Assembly (NCBI RefSeq): GCF_963556105.2
Contig: NZ_OY829945.1
Location: 415,001 to 479,000, forward strand
Source: an uncultured Tolumonas sp.
Lineage (GTDB): Bacteria; Pseudomonadota; Gammaproteobacteria; Enterobacterales; Aeromonadaceae
DNA: 64,000 nucleotides
Reading direction: 5' to 3'
A program made the translations under genes and the position numbers. The notes under the pieces are model-generated. The model had not been told where the DNA came from. It made no database searches and saw only the letters and a list, made by a program, of their open reading frames with translations. Below are positions 22,093 through 31,889 of this stretch, piece by piece; position 1 is the stretch's first letter, and each line of letters begins with the position of its first letter.

Positions 22093-23421
22093 TTACACAT
22101 GCAGCAACAGGTGTTTACGTTCCCACGGGCTGATCACGCGCTTGTATTCGATGTATTCCGCCTCTTTCACGGCACAAAACGCATCGACAAACTGCTCACC
22201 CAAGACTTCCCGGATTGGCTGGCAGGCGCGCAGATGGCTGACGGCTTCATCCAGATCGTGCGGGAACACACTCGGTAAACCGTAGGCATCACTGGTCAGC
22301 GGCTCGGTCGGTTGCATCTGATTTTTGATGCCGAGATAGGCGCTGGCCAAGGTGGCTGCCAGTGCCAGATAAGGGTTGCTATCCACACCGGGCAGGCGGT
22401 TTTCAATGCGCCGCGCAGCGGGGTTGGAATGCGGCACTCGGATGCCGCAAGAGCGATTGTCATAACCCCACTGCACATTGATTGGCGCCGCCCAATAGCG
22501 GGTCAGGCGGCGATAGCTGTTTACAAAGGGAGCCATCAGCGCGATCACTTCCGGCAGATAGGCCTGCATGCCGCCAATCGCATGATAAAAATGTTCACTG
22601 GCGCGCCCGTCAGGCAGCGAAAACACATTTTCACCCGTCGTTTTATCTTTAATGCTCATGTGAATGTGCATGGCGGAGCCGGGTTCGTTTTCCATCGGTT
22701 TCGCCATAAAGGTGGCGTACATGTTGCGACGGATCGCCGCTTCCCGCACCGTGCGTTTAAACAGAAACACCTGATCGGCGAGATCCAGCGGCTCGCCGTG
22801 CAGGAAGTTGATCTCCATCTGGCAGGCACCGATCTCGTGGATCAAGGTGTCAATCTGCAGGTTTTGCACGTCGCAGTAGTCATACACATCTTCAAACAGA
22901 TCGTCATATTCGTTGACCGCATCAATCGAGTAAGCCTTGCGACCGGTTTCTGGTCGCCCTGTTCGACCCACCGGTGGGCGCAGCGGCAGGTCAGGGTCAC
23001 GGTTTACTTCCACCAGATAAAACTCCATCTCCGGTGCCACAATGGGTTCCCAGCCCATTTCGGCATACAGCGCCAGTACGCGACGCAGCACATAACGCGG
23101 CGCGATCTCAACCGGTGAGCCATCAAAATGAAAGCAGTCGTGGATCAACTGCGCCACCGGGTCTTTCGCCCACGGCACCAGCCGTAAACTGTTCGGGTCA
23201 GGCAGCAAGATCATGTCGGGATCGGTATTCGGGATGATATTTTCGGCATATTCACCGGTCACGGTTTGCGCCAGCACCACTTGCGGCAGGCGCATGCCAT
23301 CTTCTTCACTGAATTTCTCTTTCGGAATAATTTTACCGCGCGCAATGCCGGTGAAGTCGGGCGTGATGCATTCCACTTCGGTGATGCGGTGTTCGCGCAT
23401 CCAATCGCTGATGATACTCAT
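22093..23421 (-). CDS. puuA: Gamma-glutamyl-polyamine synthetase (PuuA/SpuB), glutamine-synthetase-like
   Basis: A 442-residue member of the glutamine synthetase superfamily, of the branch that ligates glutamate to putrescine or longer polyamines. The N-terminus (ECITPDFTGIARGKIIPKEKF) is typical of PuuA rather than true GlnA. Metal- and nucleotide-site segments include APEMEFYLV, CQMEINFLHGE and GSAMHIHMSIKD, plus the Arg-rich NRSCGIRVPHSNPAARRIENRLPG. The ATG at 23421 overlaps the upstream puuD stop by four bases (ATGA), and GGAG precedes it. It performs the first step of the gamma-glutamylation route, with spuC and the divergent puuC acting next. Confidence 0.92.
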   Translation of the reverse strand: MSIISDWMREHRITEVECITPDFTGIARGKIIPKEKFSEEDGMRLPQVVLAQTVTGEYAENIIPNTDPDMILLPDPNSLRLVPWAKDPVAQLIHDCFHFDGSPVEIAPRYVLRRVLALYAEMGWEPIVAPEMEFYLVEVNRDPDLPLRPPVGRTGRPETGRKAYSIDAVNEYDDLFEDVYDYCDVQNLQIDTLIHEIGACQMEINFLHGEPLDLADQVFLFKRTVREAAIRRNMYATFMAKPMENEPGSAMHIHMSIKDKTTGENVFSLPDGRASEHFYHAIGGMQAYLPEVIALMAPFVNSYRRLTRYWAAPINVQWGYDNRSCGIRVPHSNPAARRIENRLPGVDSNPYLALAATLASAYLGIKNQMQPTEPLTSDAYGLPSVFPHDLDEAVSHLRACQPIREVLGEQFVDAFCAVKEAEYIEYKRVISPWERKHLLLHV

Positions 23422-24203
23422 GGCGTTATCTCCAATCCGTGGGGGTAGAGTCCGTGGCGGGTTGCATGATGTTCACGGCAAGCACGGCCAAAAGCCTGAA
23501 AAATGGCCTGCGATAACGGGTTTTCCTGATGCCGCCACTCGGGGTGCCATTGCACGGCAAAACTAAAACTCGGGGCATCCATGACGCTGAACGCTTCGAT
23601 TAAACCATCGGGGGCAGTGGCTTCCACCGTCAGTTGGCTGGCTAACTCCTGCACCCCTTGGTGATGCAGTGAGTTGACCATCGCGTAGGTTTGGCCTGTC
23701 CATTGCTGTAACAACCCTTGCTCAGCAAAATGGATCGGGTGAGCGATTCGGCAGTATTTTTCGTCGGCGGTGTTGCCGATATCGCGGTGATCCAGCATGC
23801 CTGGCTGTTCGTGCACTTTCTGATAAAGCGAGCCACCAAATGCGACATTCATCTCCTGAAAGCCGCGACAGATGCCCAATACCGGCACACCTTGCGCAAC
23901 GGCAGCTCTGATCAGTGGCAGCGTCGTTGCATCGCGGATGGGGTCATTAAAATCGTTATCCAGCGGTAAGCCGCCATAGTGATAGGGCTCGATATTCGAC
24001 GGGCTGCCGGTAAACAGCAGGCCATCGAGCGCCCCCAGTAATTGCGAAATGGGCAAGTTATCTTGCAAGGCCGGGATCAGCAGTGGAAACCCACCCGCAC
24101 CTACGCGCACAGCATCGACATATTGATCGCTTGCCAGATGGAAATAACGTTCATCTTTGATCTGCCAATGACAGCAAATCACACCAACCATAGGTAACGA
24201 CAT
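23418..24203 (-). CDS. puuD: Gamma-glutamyl-gamma-aminobutyrate hydrolase (PuuD/SpuA)
   Basis: A class I glutamine-amidotransferase-fold hydrolase of 261 residues that frees GABA from its gamma-glutamyl carrier and so recycles glutamate. The nucleophile elbow is LGICRGFQE (Cys112), and the His-Glu partners are QWHPEW (His220, Glu222). The family signature LLFTGSPSNIEPYHY is present. It is the first gene of the leftward three-gene unit. The ATG at 24203 has no strong ribosome binding site. Its promoter must lie in the gap shared with puuC. Confidence 0.93.
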   Translation of the reverse strand: MSLPMVGVICCHWQIKDERYFHLASDQYVDAVRVGAGGFPLLIPALQDNLPISQLLGALDGLLFTGSPSNIEPYHYGGLPLDNDFNDPIRDATTLPLIRAAVAQGVPVLGICRGFQEMNVAFGGSLYQKVHEQPGMLDHRDIGNTADEKYCRIAHPIHFAEQGLLQQWTGQTYAMVNSLHHQGVQELASQLTVEATAPDGLIEAFSVMDAPSFSFAVQWHPEWRHQENPLSQAIFQAFGRACREHHATRHGLYPHGLEITP

Positions 24204-24697
24204 ACTGTTGTTGTCTGACCTTAACGGAAAGACACCCTTTAACTCAAAATGTAATAACGTAAACGCTACGTAAGGAGAGCAATTGAGATGTCAGCGCTAG
24301 GTGGCTGCAGGGGCGATAAGATGCTGGTGGAACGGCGCAGGCAAAAAGAAGGCAGGGCAATGCATCGGTAATGGGGCAAGTGAGTCAAGGCTTAAGCCGG
24401 GACATCGGGATATGATTGAATGCGGGCGCATAGGCACTCCTTATTACGCTAACTCGGTAGATAGCTTCTTATGAAACAGAGCAAATTTGATGCCATCAGA
24501 AATAGCCTGATTACACCGGAATATGTGCTGTTAACAGACAGAGTTGCACTAATGTGGCGCTTTTTGCACAAGAAATGCACTGATGGTATGCGTTACTGAT
24601 TACAAGCTGATTACGCTATGAAACAAAACAGGGTACTGGCCTGAAAACTGCTTTGTGTTCTGACTCAAGTATAAATCAATAAAAAAAAGAGGTGGGT
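24204..24697. other. 494-base regulatory gap between puuD and puuC, with two doubtful small ORFs
   Basis: This gap separates divergent polyamine-catabolism genes and should hold both promoters and any operator. I see no clear PuuR-like palindrome or strong sigma-70 pair. A 27-codon frame at 24288-24371 (plus strand, starts MSALGGCRGDK) has a good AGGAG ten bases upstream. A 42-codon frame at 24471-24599 (starts MKQSKFDAIRN) has a protein-like composition but no ribosome binding site. TGCAC is repeated directly 11 bases apart near 24565-24580. None of this is strong enough to call a gene. Confidence 0.5.
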
Positions 24698-26173
24698 ATG
24701 CGGACTTATGCTGAATGGCAATCGATGACGACAACTCTCTCTATTGAATCCAGAGCGTTTATTGCCGGGCAATATGTTACGGCGCAATCAGAGATGACGT
24801 TTCCGGTGCGAAATCCGGCGACTGGCAAGGTATTAACGCAGGTGGTGGCATGTGGCCCTGCGGAAGTGGATGCCGCAGTCGATTGTGCCAAAGCGCAATT
24901 TGACCACGGTAGTTGGGCTGGTTTACCAGCGCGCGAACGCAAACATATTTTATTGGCGTGGGCGGCACTGATCCGCGAGCATGCAGATGAATTAGCGTTG
25001 TTGGAAGCGCTGGATACTGGCAAACCGATCAGCCATGCGATGGGCATTGATATTAATAACACCGCCTATTGTGTGCAGTGGTTTGCCGAGGCGATCGACA
25101 AGATCCATGGCGAGGTGCCGGATATCGCGGCCAATTTACACGCGGTAATCAGCCATGAACCGATGGGGGTGGTGGCGGCTATCGTGCCATGGAATTTCCC
25201 ATTGATGATGGCGAGTTGGAAATTTGCCCCCGCGTTAGCAGCAGGCAATTCAGTCATTTTGAAACCATCAGAGAAGTCACCGTTAACGGCGATCAAGGTA
25301 GCTGCGCTAGCCAAACAAGCCGGCATTCCGGATGGTGTGTTTAATGTGCTGCCGGGTGATGGTGTGGTTGGGCAGTTACTGGCACAACACCAGGATGTTG
25401 ATTGCGTCACTTTCACTGGTTCAACCACGGTCGGGCGGCAGATAGCAAAAGAGGCGGCTGCTTCCAATTTGAAACGGGTCTGGTTGGAGTTGGGCGGCAA
25501 GTCGGCCAACATCGTCATGGCCGATGCCGATCTGTCGGCGGCAGCGGAAGGGGTGGCGGCAGGCATCTTCTTTAACCAAGGGGAAATGTGCTCGGCGGGT
25601 TCTCGTGTTTTGATACAACGTGCCGTGTACGAAGAATTTGTTGTGCTGTTAACGGCAGCCGCTAAAGCATGGCAGCCGGCAGATCCGCTGGATCCAAGCA
25701 CTTTGATGGGGGCGATCATCGATCAAGCCCAGTTCGATAAAGTCATGAGTTATATCGAACTAGGGAAAAAAGAGGCTGAACTGATCTTCGGTGGCGAAGC
25801 TGTGAGTGGTGAACAAGGCTGGTTTATTCCACCGACTTTGTTTGTGAGTGCGCCGGATACCCGCATTGCACAGGAAGAGATCTTTGGTCCGGTGTGTACG
25901 CTGGTAGTTTTTGATGATGAAGAAGAAGCGCTGCGCATTGCCAACAGTTCCATTTACGGGCTGGGTGCTGGGGTGTGGACGCAAAATATCAGTGTGGCGC
26001 ATCGCATGTCGCGTAAGCTGCGGGCGGGTTCAGTGTGGGTGAACTGCTATGAAGAGAGTGGTGATCAAAACTTACCATTTGGCGGTTATAAACAGTCGGG
26101 TAATGGCCGGGATAAATCACTGCATTCGTTAGAGAAATACATGGAAATCAAGACAGTACTGATGAAGGTCTGA
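24698..26173 (+). CDS. puuC: Gamma-glutamyl-gamma-aminobutyraldehyde dehydrogenase (PuuC-like)
   Basis: A 491-residue NAD(P)-dependent aldehyde dehydrogenase. The cofactor loop is FTGSTTVGRQI, the general base lies in WLELGGKS (Glu264), the nucleophile is in FNQGEMCSAGSR (Cys298), and the Asn is in IVPWNFPLMM. The ATG at 24698 has AGAGG five bases upstream; a GTG two codons earlier is less likely. High similarity to PuuC/KauB in the N-terminal half (ALDTGKPISHA) and the divergent placement next to puuD-puuA-spuC assign it to oxidation of gamma-glutamyl aminobutyraldehyde. A broader aldehyde range is usual for this family. Confidence 0.88.
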   Translation: MRTYAEWQSMTTTLSIESRAFIAGQYVTAQSEMTFPVRNPATGKVLTQVVACGPAEVDAAVDCAKAQFDHGSWAGLPARERKHILLAWAALIREHADELALLEALDTGKPISHAMGIDINNTAYCVQWFAEAIDKIHGEVPDIAANLHAVISHEPMGVVAAIVPWNFPLMMASWKFAPALAAGNSVILKPSEKSPLTAIKVAALAKQAGIPDGVFNVLPGDGVVGQLLAQHQDVDCVTFTGSTTVGRQIAKEAAASNLKRVWLELGGKSANIVMADADLSAAAEGVAAGIFFNQGEMCSAGSRVLIQRAVYEEFVVLLTAAAKAWQPADPLDPSTLMGAIIDQAQFDKVMSYIELGKKEAELIFGGEAVSGEQGWFIPPTLFVSAPDTRIAQEEIFGPVCTLVVFDDEEEALRIANSSIYGLGAGVWTQNISVAHRMSRKLRAGSVWVNCYEESGDQNLPFGGYKQSGNGRDKSLHSLEKYMEIKTVLMKV

Positions 26174-26212
26174 GTGTTTGTTATGGGAAGATCAGCTGGG
26201 TTTTTTATGTAA

Positions 26213-26242
26213 CAAGGGCTCTCGTTTGAGAGCCCTTTTATA
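26213..26242. terminator. Bidirectional terminator between puuC and sstT
   Basis: AAGGGCTCTC / GAGAGCCCTT with a GTTT loop, followed by TTATAT on the right and preceded by an A pair. It lies midway between the convergent genes. Confidence 0.88.
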
Positions 26243-26262
26243 TGGGATACTGCTTGCGTTAT

Positions 26263-27519
26263 TTAAGCCAGATCCACATCTTCCTGCAGATTGTTTTCAT
26301 GCAAGTCGGCATCTTCCGCCATACAGGCTGCAGCTGTGAACAGTACGTCGGTGGAACTGTTCAATGCGGTTTCTGATGAATCTTGTAATACACCGATGAT
26401 GAAACCAACTGCCACGACTTGCATCGCGACATCATTGCTGATGCCAAACAAGCTACAAGCCAGCGGGATCAACAGCAGTGAACCACCCGCCACACCCGAT
26501 GCACCACAGGCACTGATCGTTGCCACAACACTCAGTAAGACCGCCGTAGCGATATCAATATGGATACCCAGCGTGTGCACGGCAGCCATACTCAATACGG
26601 TAATCGTGATTGCGGCACCGGCCATATTGATGGTCGCACCCAATGGAATTGACACGGCGTAAGTTTCTTCCGGCAAACGCAGTTTTTCACACAATGCCAT
26701 ATTCACAGGAATATTGGCGGCAGAACTGCGGGTAAAGAAGGCGGTCACACCACTTTCTTTTAAGCACATGAACACCAGAGGAAACGGGTTACGCTTTATT
26801 TTCCAGAACACAATCAATGGATTCACGACTAAAGCCACAAACACCATACAGCCGATCAGCACGGCCAGCAGATGAGCATAACCCAGCAGCGCGCTGAAGC
26901 CGGTTTCGGCAAATGTAGACGCGACCAGACCCATGATCCCCAGCGGTGCACAACGGATCACGCCACGCACAATTGAAGAAACTGCATTCGACAGATCAGT
27001 AATCACGGTTTTGGTGGTTTCACCGGCATGGCGCAGCGACAGACCAAGGGCAATCGCCCAGGCCAGAATACCGATGTAATTACCTTCCAGCAGCGCTTTC
27101 ACCGGATTTGCGACCACACTGAATAATAGAGTGTTTAATACTTCGGTAATGCCGCCCGGCGGTACGATATCCGCATTTTGTGTACTGAGATGTAACACCG
27201 ACGGAAAGGCAAAGCTGGCCACGACGGCAACAGCGGCTGCACAGAAAGTACCAAACAGATACAAAATCAACAGGGGGCGGATACTGGTTTTCTGGCCTTG
27301 TTTATGTCCGGCAATCGAGTCGGTCACCAGTAGCAAGACCAGCACTGGGGCTACTGCTTTCAGGGCGCCAACAAATAAGGTTCCCATCAGGCCTGCTGTT
27401 TTAGCGGCGGAAGGAACAAAGTTAGCCAGCAAGATACCAGCAACCATACCAATCAGGATCTGAGTAACCAGACTGGTGTTATTAATGAGTCGAACAAATA
27501 ATGGGGGGGTTTGGCGCAT
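26263..27519 (-). CDS. sstT: Serine/threonine:Na+ symporter SstT
   Basis: An inner-membrane transporter of 418 residues of the dicarboxylate/amino acid:cation symporter family, which takes up serine and threonine with sodium. Eight or more hydrophobic segments can be followed. Diagnostic stretches are [20 protein letters not shown] (the serine-rich re-entrant motif), [19 protein letters not shown] and [19 protein letters not shown]. The C-terminus has an acidic tail ([17 protein letters not shown]). The ATG at 27519 follows AGGG by about eight bases. The 247-base gap to the next gene shows no obvious operator. Confidence 0.95.
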   Translation of the reverse strand: MRQTPPLFVRLINNTSLVTQILIGMVAGILLANFVPSAAKTAGLMGTLFVGALKAVAPVLVLLLVTDSIAGHKQGQKTSIRPLLILYLFGTFCAAAVAVVASFAFPSVLHLSTQNADIVPPGGITEVLNTLLFSVVANPVKALLEGNYIGILAWAIALGLSLRHAGETTKTVITDLSNAVSSIVRGVIRCAPLGIMGLVASTFAETGFSALLGYAHLLAVLIGCMVFVALVVNPLIVFWKIKRNPFPLVFMCLKESGVTAFFTRSSAANIPVNMALCEKLRLPEETYAVSIPLGATINMAGAAITITVLSMAAVHTLGIHIDIATAVLLSVVATISACGASGVAGGSLLLIPLACSLFGISNDVAMQVVAVGFIIGVLQDSSETALNSSTDVLFTAAACMAEDADLHENNLQEDVDLA

Positions 27520-27766
27520 AAAAAATCCCTGGCACTGATAGTGGGTAAATCATTAACTCCTGTAAACCGGTGGTAGCTGATTGCGCTGCTATAAACCTGA
27601 CACGCACAACAATGCAGCAGTCGATTCATATTCTGATCGAGCTTTTTGCTGCAATAACCATCCGGAGTAGTGGAAATATCCCATTCATTGCTGCATTTTG
27701 CTACTAAAAAGGGCAAAAAATGCTAAAAACGCCAAAATATTGCGGACAAAAGTGGTGCATCGCGGA

Positions 27767-28036
27767 TTATTTGAGATAAGAACGCAATACTTTAATCAGT
27801 TCTTCTGTGGCCTCAGGTTCTTCCTGTTCCAGTAATGGTTGCATGTGTTCCCGGATATGTCCTTCAATCACCGTCGCCATTAACCCATTAATCGCACCCC
27901 GGATCGCGGTGATCTGTTGCAGGATCGGATAACAACCAGTCTCTTCGTCGAGAGCACGTTCCAGTGCTTCCAATTGGCCTTTCAAGCGGCGAACTCGGTT
28001 CAATAGTGGCTTTTTATGCTTCAGCGTATGGCTCAT
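27767..28036 (-). CDS. rcnR: RcnR/CsoR-family nickel-cobalt-sensing repressor
   Basis: An all-helical repressor of 89 residues of the CsoR/RcnR/FrmR family. The metal ligands of RcnR are all in register: His3, Cys35 (EETGCYPIL), His60 and His64 (EGHIREH). FrmR-type formaldehyde sensors share Cys35 but lack the His at 64. The ATG at 28036 has AAGGATC six bases upstream. It is divergent from dmeF, and the pair shares a TACT-G6-N-AGTA operator. It should block dmeF, and perhaps itself, until cobalt or nickel binds. DmeR would be an equally fitting name. Confidence 0.92.
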   Translation of the reverse strand: MSHTLKHKKPLLNRVRRLKGQLEALERALDEETGCYPILQQITAIRGAINGLMATVIEGHIREHMQPLLEQEEPEATEELIKVLRSYLK

Positions 28037-28045
28037 TAAAGATCC

Positions 28046-28073
28046 TTGTTTATACTGGGGGGGAGTATATACT
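28046..28073 (+). promoter_or_regulatory. dmeF promoter with the operator as its spacer
   Basis: TTGTTT (28046-28051) and TATACT (28068-28073) are 16 bases apart, and the spacer is the RcnR-type operator itself. Bound repressor would therefore occlude RNA polymerase directly. The leader to the dmeF ATG is about 55 bases. Confidence 0.65.
28052..28068. promoter_or_regulatory. RcnR-type operator (TACT-G-tract-AGTA)
   Basis: ATACTGGGGGGGAGTAT is a palindrome around a seven-G tract and matches the established RcnR site TACT-G6-N-AGTA in every fixed position. The A-form-like G tract is the recognition element in this family. It lies between rcnR and dmeF. Confidence 0.88.
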
Positions 28074-28135
28074 TAATAATAACTCTCAATATCAACTCTG
28101 TTGTAGCACAGACTTTTTCAGTCAGCGAGGATTGT

Positions 28136-29194
<1,059 letters not shown>

Positions 29195-29319
29195 CCCGCA
29201 AACTTGATAATACTTTACATCCTTTGCTATCAGAGTCTTGTCTGGCCATGCAAGCTGAGTGATCATAGGCGCCATTATTTAGAATGGTTATCTCTGGTCA
29301 GAGTTCAAGGATACAAAGG

Positions 29320-31881
29320 ATGTCTCGGTTACGAGGATGGTTAGGGGTTGCGGTCAGCCTGTTATTGTTAGGTTTGGCATTAAGTGTTTTATATCATCTG
29401 GATCATGAATATCGGTGGAATGATGTAGTCACTCATGTGCGGGAAGTTCCGGGCTCTTTATTATTCAAAGCGCTGATCTTTACCTTTCTGAATTACGTGT
29501 TACTCACCGGTTACGACTGGATGGCGATCCGCCAGGTGGGGGCTCAAGTGCCTTATCAAAAGGTGGCTTTGACCTCTTTTATCGGTTACACGTTTTCTAA
29601 TACGCTCGGTTTTTCATTATTAACCGGCGCATCCGTGCGTTATCGTTTTTATACCGCAGCCGGTTTAAATCCCGGCCAGATTGCCCGGGTGATTGTGTTT
29701 TGCTCGGTGACTTTCTTTCTCGGTTTGTTTCTGGTCGGTGGCATTGCGTTATTGTTGGGCGTTAAAACGTTACCGACAGCGTTACCACTTCCTTTGTGGC
29801 TGACTTCATCACTGCAGGCCATTGGCGGTGCTTGTGCTGCGGTTGCTATTGGTTATTTATTCTTAGCTTTTTTCCGCCGTGAACCATTGTCTTGGCGTCA
29901 TCATCGCTGGCAAATGCCCTCCTTTGCTCAGGCATCCAGTCAGTTACTGGTGGCCAGTTGTGATTGGTTATTAGCGGGTGCTATTTTCTTTAGTCTGTTG
30001 CCAGAGACGCCGGGTGTTACTTATTGGTCCGTGTTGGCGGTATTTGTGGCCGCTAACCTGATTGGTGTTTTGGCGCATGTACCGGGCGGGCTCGGTATTT
30101 TTGAGTCAATCGTCACGCTGGTGCTAAGTCCTTTCATGCTGCCTGGGCATATTCTCGGTGCCTTGATCCTGTTCCGTGTTATCTATTATCTACTGCCATT
30201 TTTGATCAGCCTGACGTTATTTGTCGGTATCGAAATGCTGCAACATAAAGACAAGTTAAAACAATGGCTGGCGCCGTTTCAGGGCTTAAATCTGGTGTTA
30301 CCGCCGTTGTTGAGTATTGCGGTATTTATCACCGGTGCTGTATTGCTGTTTTCTGGTGCCACACCGGCCGTTGATACTCGTTTGCTCTGGTTACAAGATG
30401 TCTTGCCGTTACCTTTGCTGGAAGTTTCGCATCTGGCGGGTAGCTTGATCGGTTTTGCCTTGTTGCTGTTGGCGCATCGTCTGCAACGTCGTTACGACGC
30501 GGCTTTCACGCTCACGTCACTGTTGCTGGCTGCCAGTACCGTATTTTCGTTATTAAAAGGTTTGGATTGGGAAGAAGCGTCGTTATCTGCTTTGATCCTG
30601 GCTTGTCTGTTACCTTGTCGCCACTTGTTCTATCGCAAAGGTCGTTTGCAAAATGAACCGTTCTCGCTGAACTGGACGCTGGCGATATTAGCGGTGCTGT
30701 TGGGTACCGTATGGCTGATTTTCTTTTCCTACAAACATGTCGAATACCGGAATGAATTGTGGTGGGAATTTACCCTGTTCCACAATGCGCCGCGTGCAAT
30801 GCGGGCGGGGGTCTTGGTGGCTATTGTGGCTTGTGCTTATGGCTTGCACCATTTATTGCGCCCGATCCGCATGCAACCTGATCTGCCTTCGCAGGATGAA
30901 CAGCTGTTAGCGTTTAATCTGGTGCAACGTTACGGCCGTACACAAGGTTATCTTGCGTTGTTAGGCGACAAATATCTGTTGTTCCATCCAAGCCGCGAAG
31001 CCTTTTTGATGTACGGTATGGAAGGTCGCAGCTGGATTGTGTTGGGTGATCCGATCGGGCCGGAAGAGTATTACGATGAGTTGTTGTGGCAGTTCCGCGA
31101 GCTGTGTGACAACTACGATGCGTGGCCGGTCTTTTATGAAGTCAGTAATGAATATTTGCCACATTATCTTGAGCTGGGTTTAACACCACTGAAATTGGGT
31201 GAAGAGGCCATTATTGATCTGAGTAAATTTACCTTGGAAGGGAGTTCACGTAAGAGCTTGCGCCAAACATATGCCAAGACACAACGTGATGGTCTGAGTT
31301 TCCAATGGATTGATGCCGCTGACGTACACACTTATCTGCCACAACTGCAAGCCATCTCGGATGCTTGGATGGGGGAGAAGCAGGTTCGGGAAAAAGGCTT
31401 TTCGGTTGGACGTTTTGAAACGGATTATCTGTGTCGTTGTCCGCTGGCACTGGCTTGGTGTAATGGCGAACCGGTAGGTTTTGCCAATGTCTGGACAACT
31501 GACAGTAAAACCGAGTTATCAGTGGATCTGATGCGTTATGATCCAGAGCGTTCACCGGGTGGTGTTATGGACTTCTTGTTCATTGAGTTACTGCAATGGG
31601 GTAAAGCACAGGGCTATCGTACTTTTAATTTGGGTATGGCACCGATGTCGGGTATGTCGCGCCACCCGCTGGCTTCATACTGGAATAAGCTGGGGCAGTT
31701 GCTGTTTGCCAAAGGTAATCGCTTCTATAATTTCCAAGGTTTGCGCCGTTTTAAAGAAAAATATCAGCCGCAATGGCGCCCCAGTTATCTGGTGAGTCAA
31801 GGCGGGTTGCGTTTGCCACGTATTCTGGCCAATACTGCCTCGTTAATTAGCCGTGGCATGTTAGGTACTATTCGTAAGTAG
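29320..31881 (+). CDS. mprF: MprF, bifunctional aminoacyl-phosphatidylglycerol synthase/flippase
   Basis: An integral membrane protein of 853 residues that transfers an amino acid, usually lysine or alanine, from tRNA to phosphatidylglycerol and flips the lipid, lowering envelope negative charge. The N-terminal 500 or so residues are a multi-helix flippase region (FIGYTFSNTLGFSLLTGASVRYRFY, AHVPGGLGIFESIV). The C-terminal third is the cytosolic DUF2156 transferase domain (GRTQGYLALLGDKYLLF, VDLMRYDPERSPGGVMDFLF, YNFQGLRRFKEKYQPQW). I chose the ATG at 29320, nine bases after AAGG; an ATG at 29284 is in frame but has no ribosome binding site. The virJ/acvB homologue lies eight bases downstream, an operon seen in other bacteria. 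Confidence 0.94.
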   Translation: MSRLRGWLGVAVSLLLLGLALSVLYHLDHEYRWNDVVTHVREVPGSLLFKALIFTFLNYVLLTGYDWMAIRQVGAQVPYQKVALTSFIGYTFSNTLGFSLLTGASVRYRFYTAAGLNPGQIARVIVFCSVTFFLGLFLVGGIALLLGVKTLPTALPLPLWLTSSLQAIGGACAAVAIGYLFLAFFRREPLSWRHHRWQMPSFAQASSQLLVASCDWLLAGAIFFSLLPETPGVTYWSVLAVFVAANLIGVLAHVPGGLGIFESIVTLVLSPFMLPGHILGALILFRVIYYLLPFLISLTLFVGIEMLQHKDKLKQWLAPFQGLNLVLPPLLSIAVFITGAVLLFSGATPAVDTRLLWLQDVLPLPLLEVSHLAGSLIGFALLLLAHRLQRRYDAAFTLTSLLLAASTVFSLLKGLDWEEASLSALILACLLPCRHLFYRKGRLQNEPFSLNWTLAILAVLLGTVWLIFFSYKHVEYRNELWWEFTLFHNAPRAMRAGVLVAIVACAYGLHHLLRPIRMQPDLPSQDEQLLAFNLVQRYGRTQGYLALLGDKYLLFHPSREAFLMYGMEGRSWIVLGDPIGPEEYYDELLWQFRELCDNYDAWPVFYEVSNEYLPHYLELGLTPLKLGEEAIIDLSKFTLEGSSRKSLRQTYAKTQRDGLSFQWIDAADVHTYLPQLQAISDAWMGEKQVREKGFSVGRFETDYLCRCPLALAWCNGEPVGFANVWTTDSKTELSVDLMRYDPERSPGGVMDFLFIELLQWGKAQGYRTFNLGMAPMSGMSRHPLASYWNKLGQLLFAKGNRFYNFQGLRRFKEKYQPQWRPSYLVSQGGLRLPRILANTASLISRGMLGTIRK

Positions 31882-31889
31882 GAGTTCCA

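Noticed and set aside
24560-24582. Sigma-54 promoter TGGCGC...TTGCAC before puuC
   Set aside because: The distance between the GG and GC elements is two bases too short.
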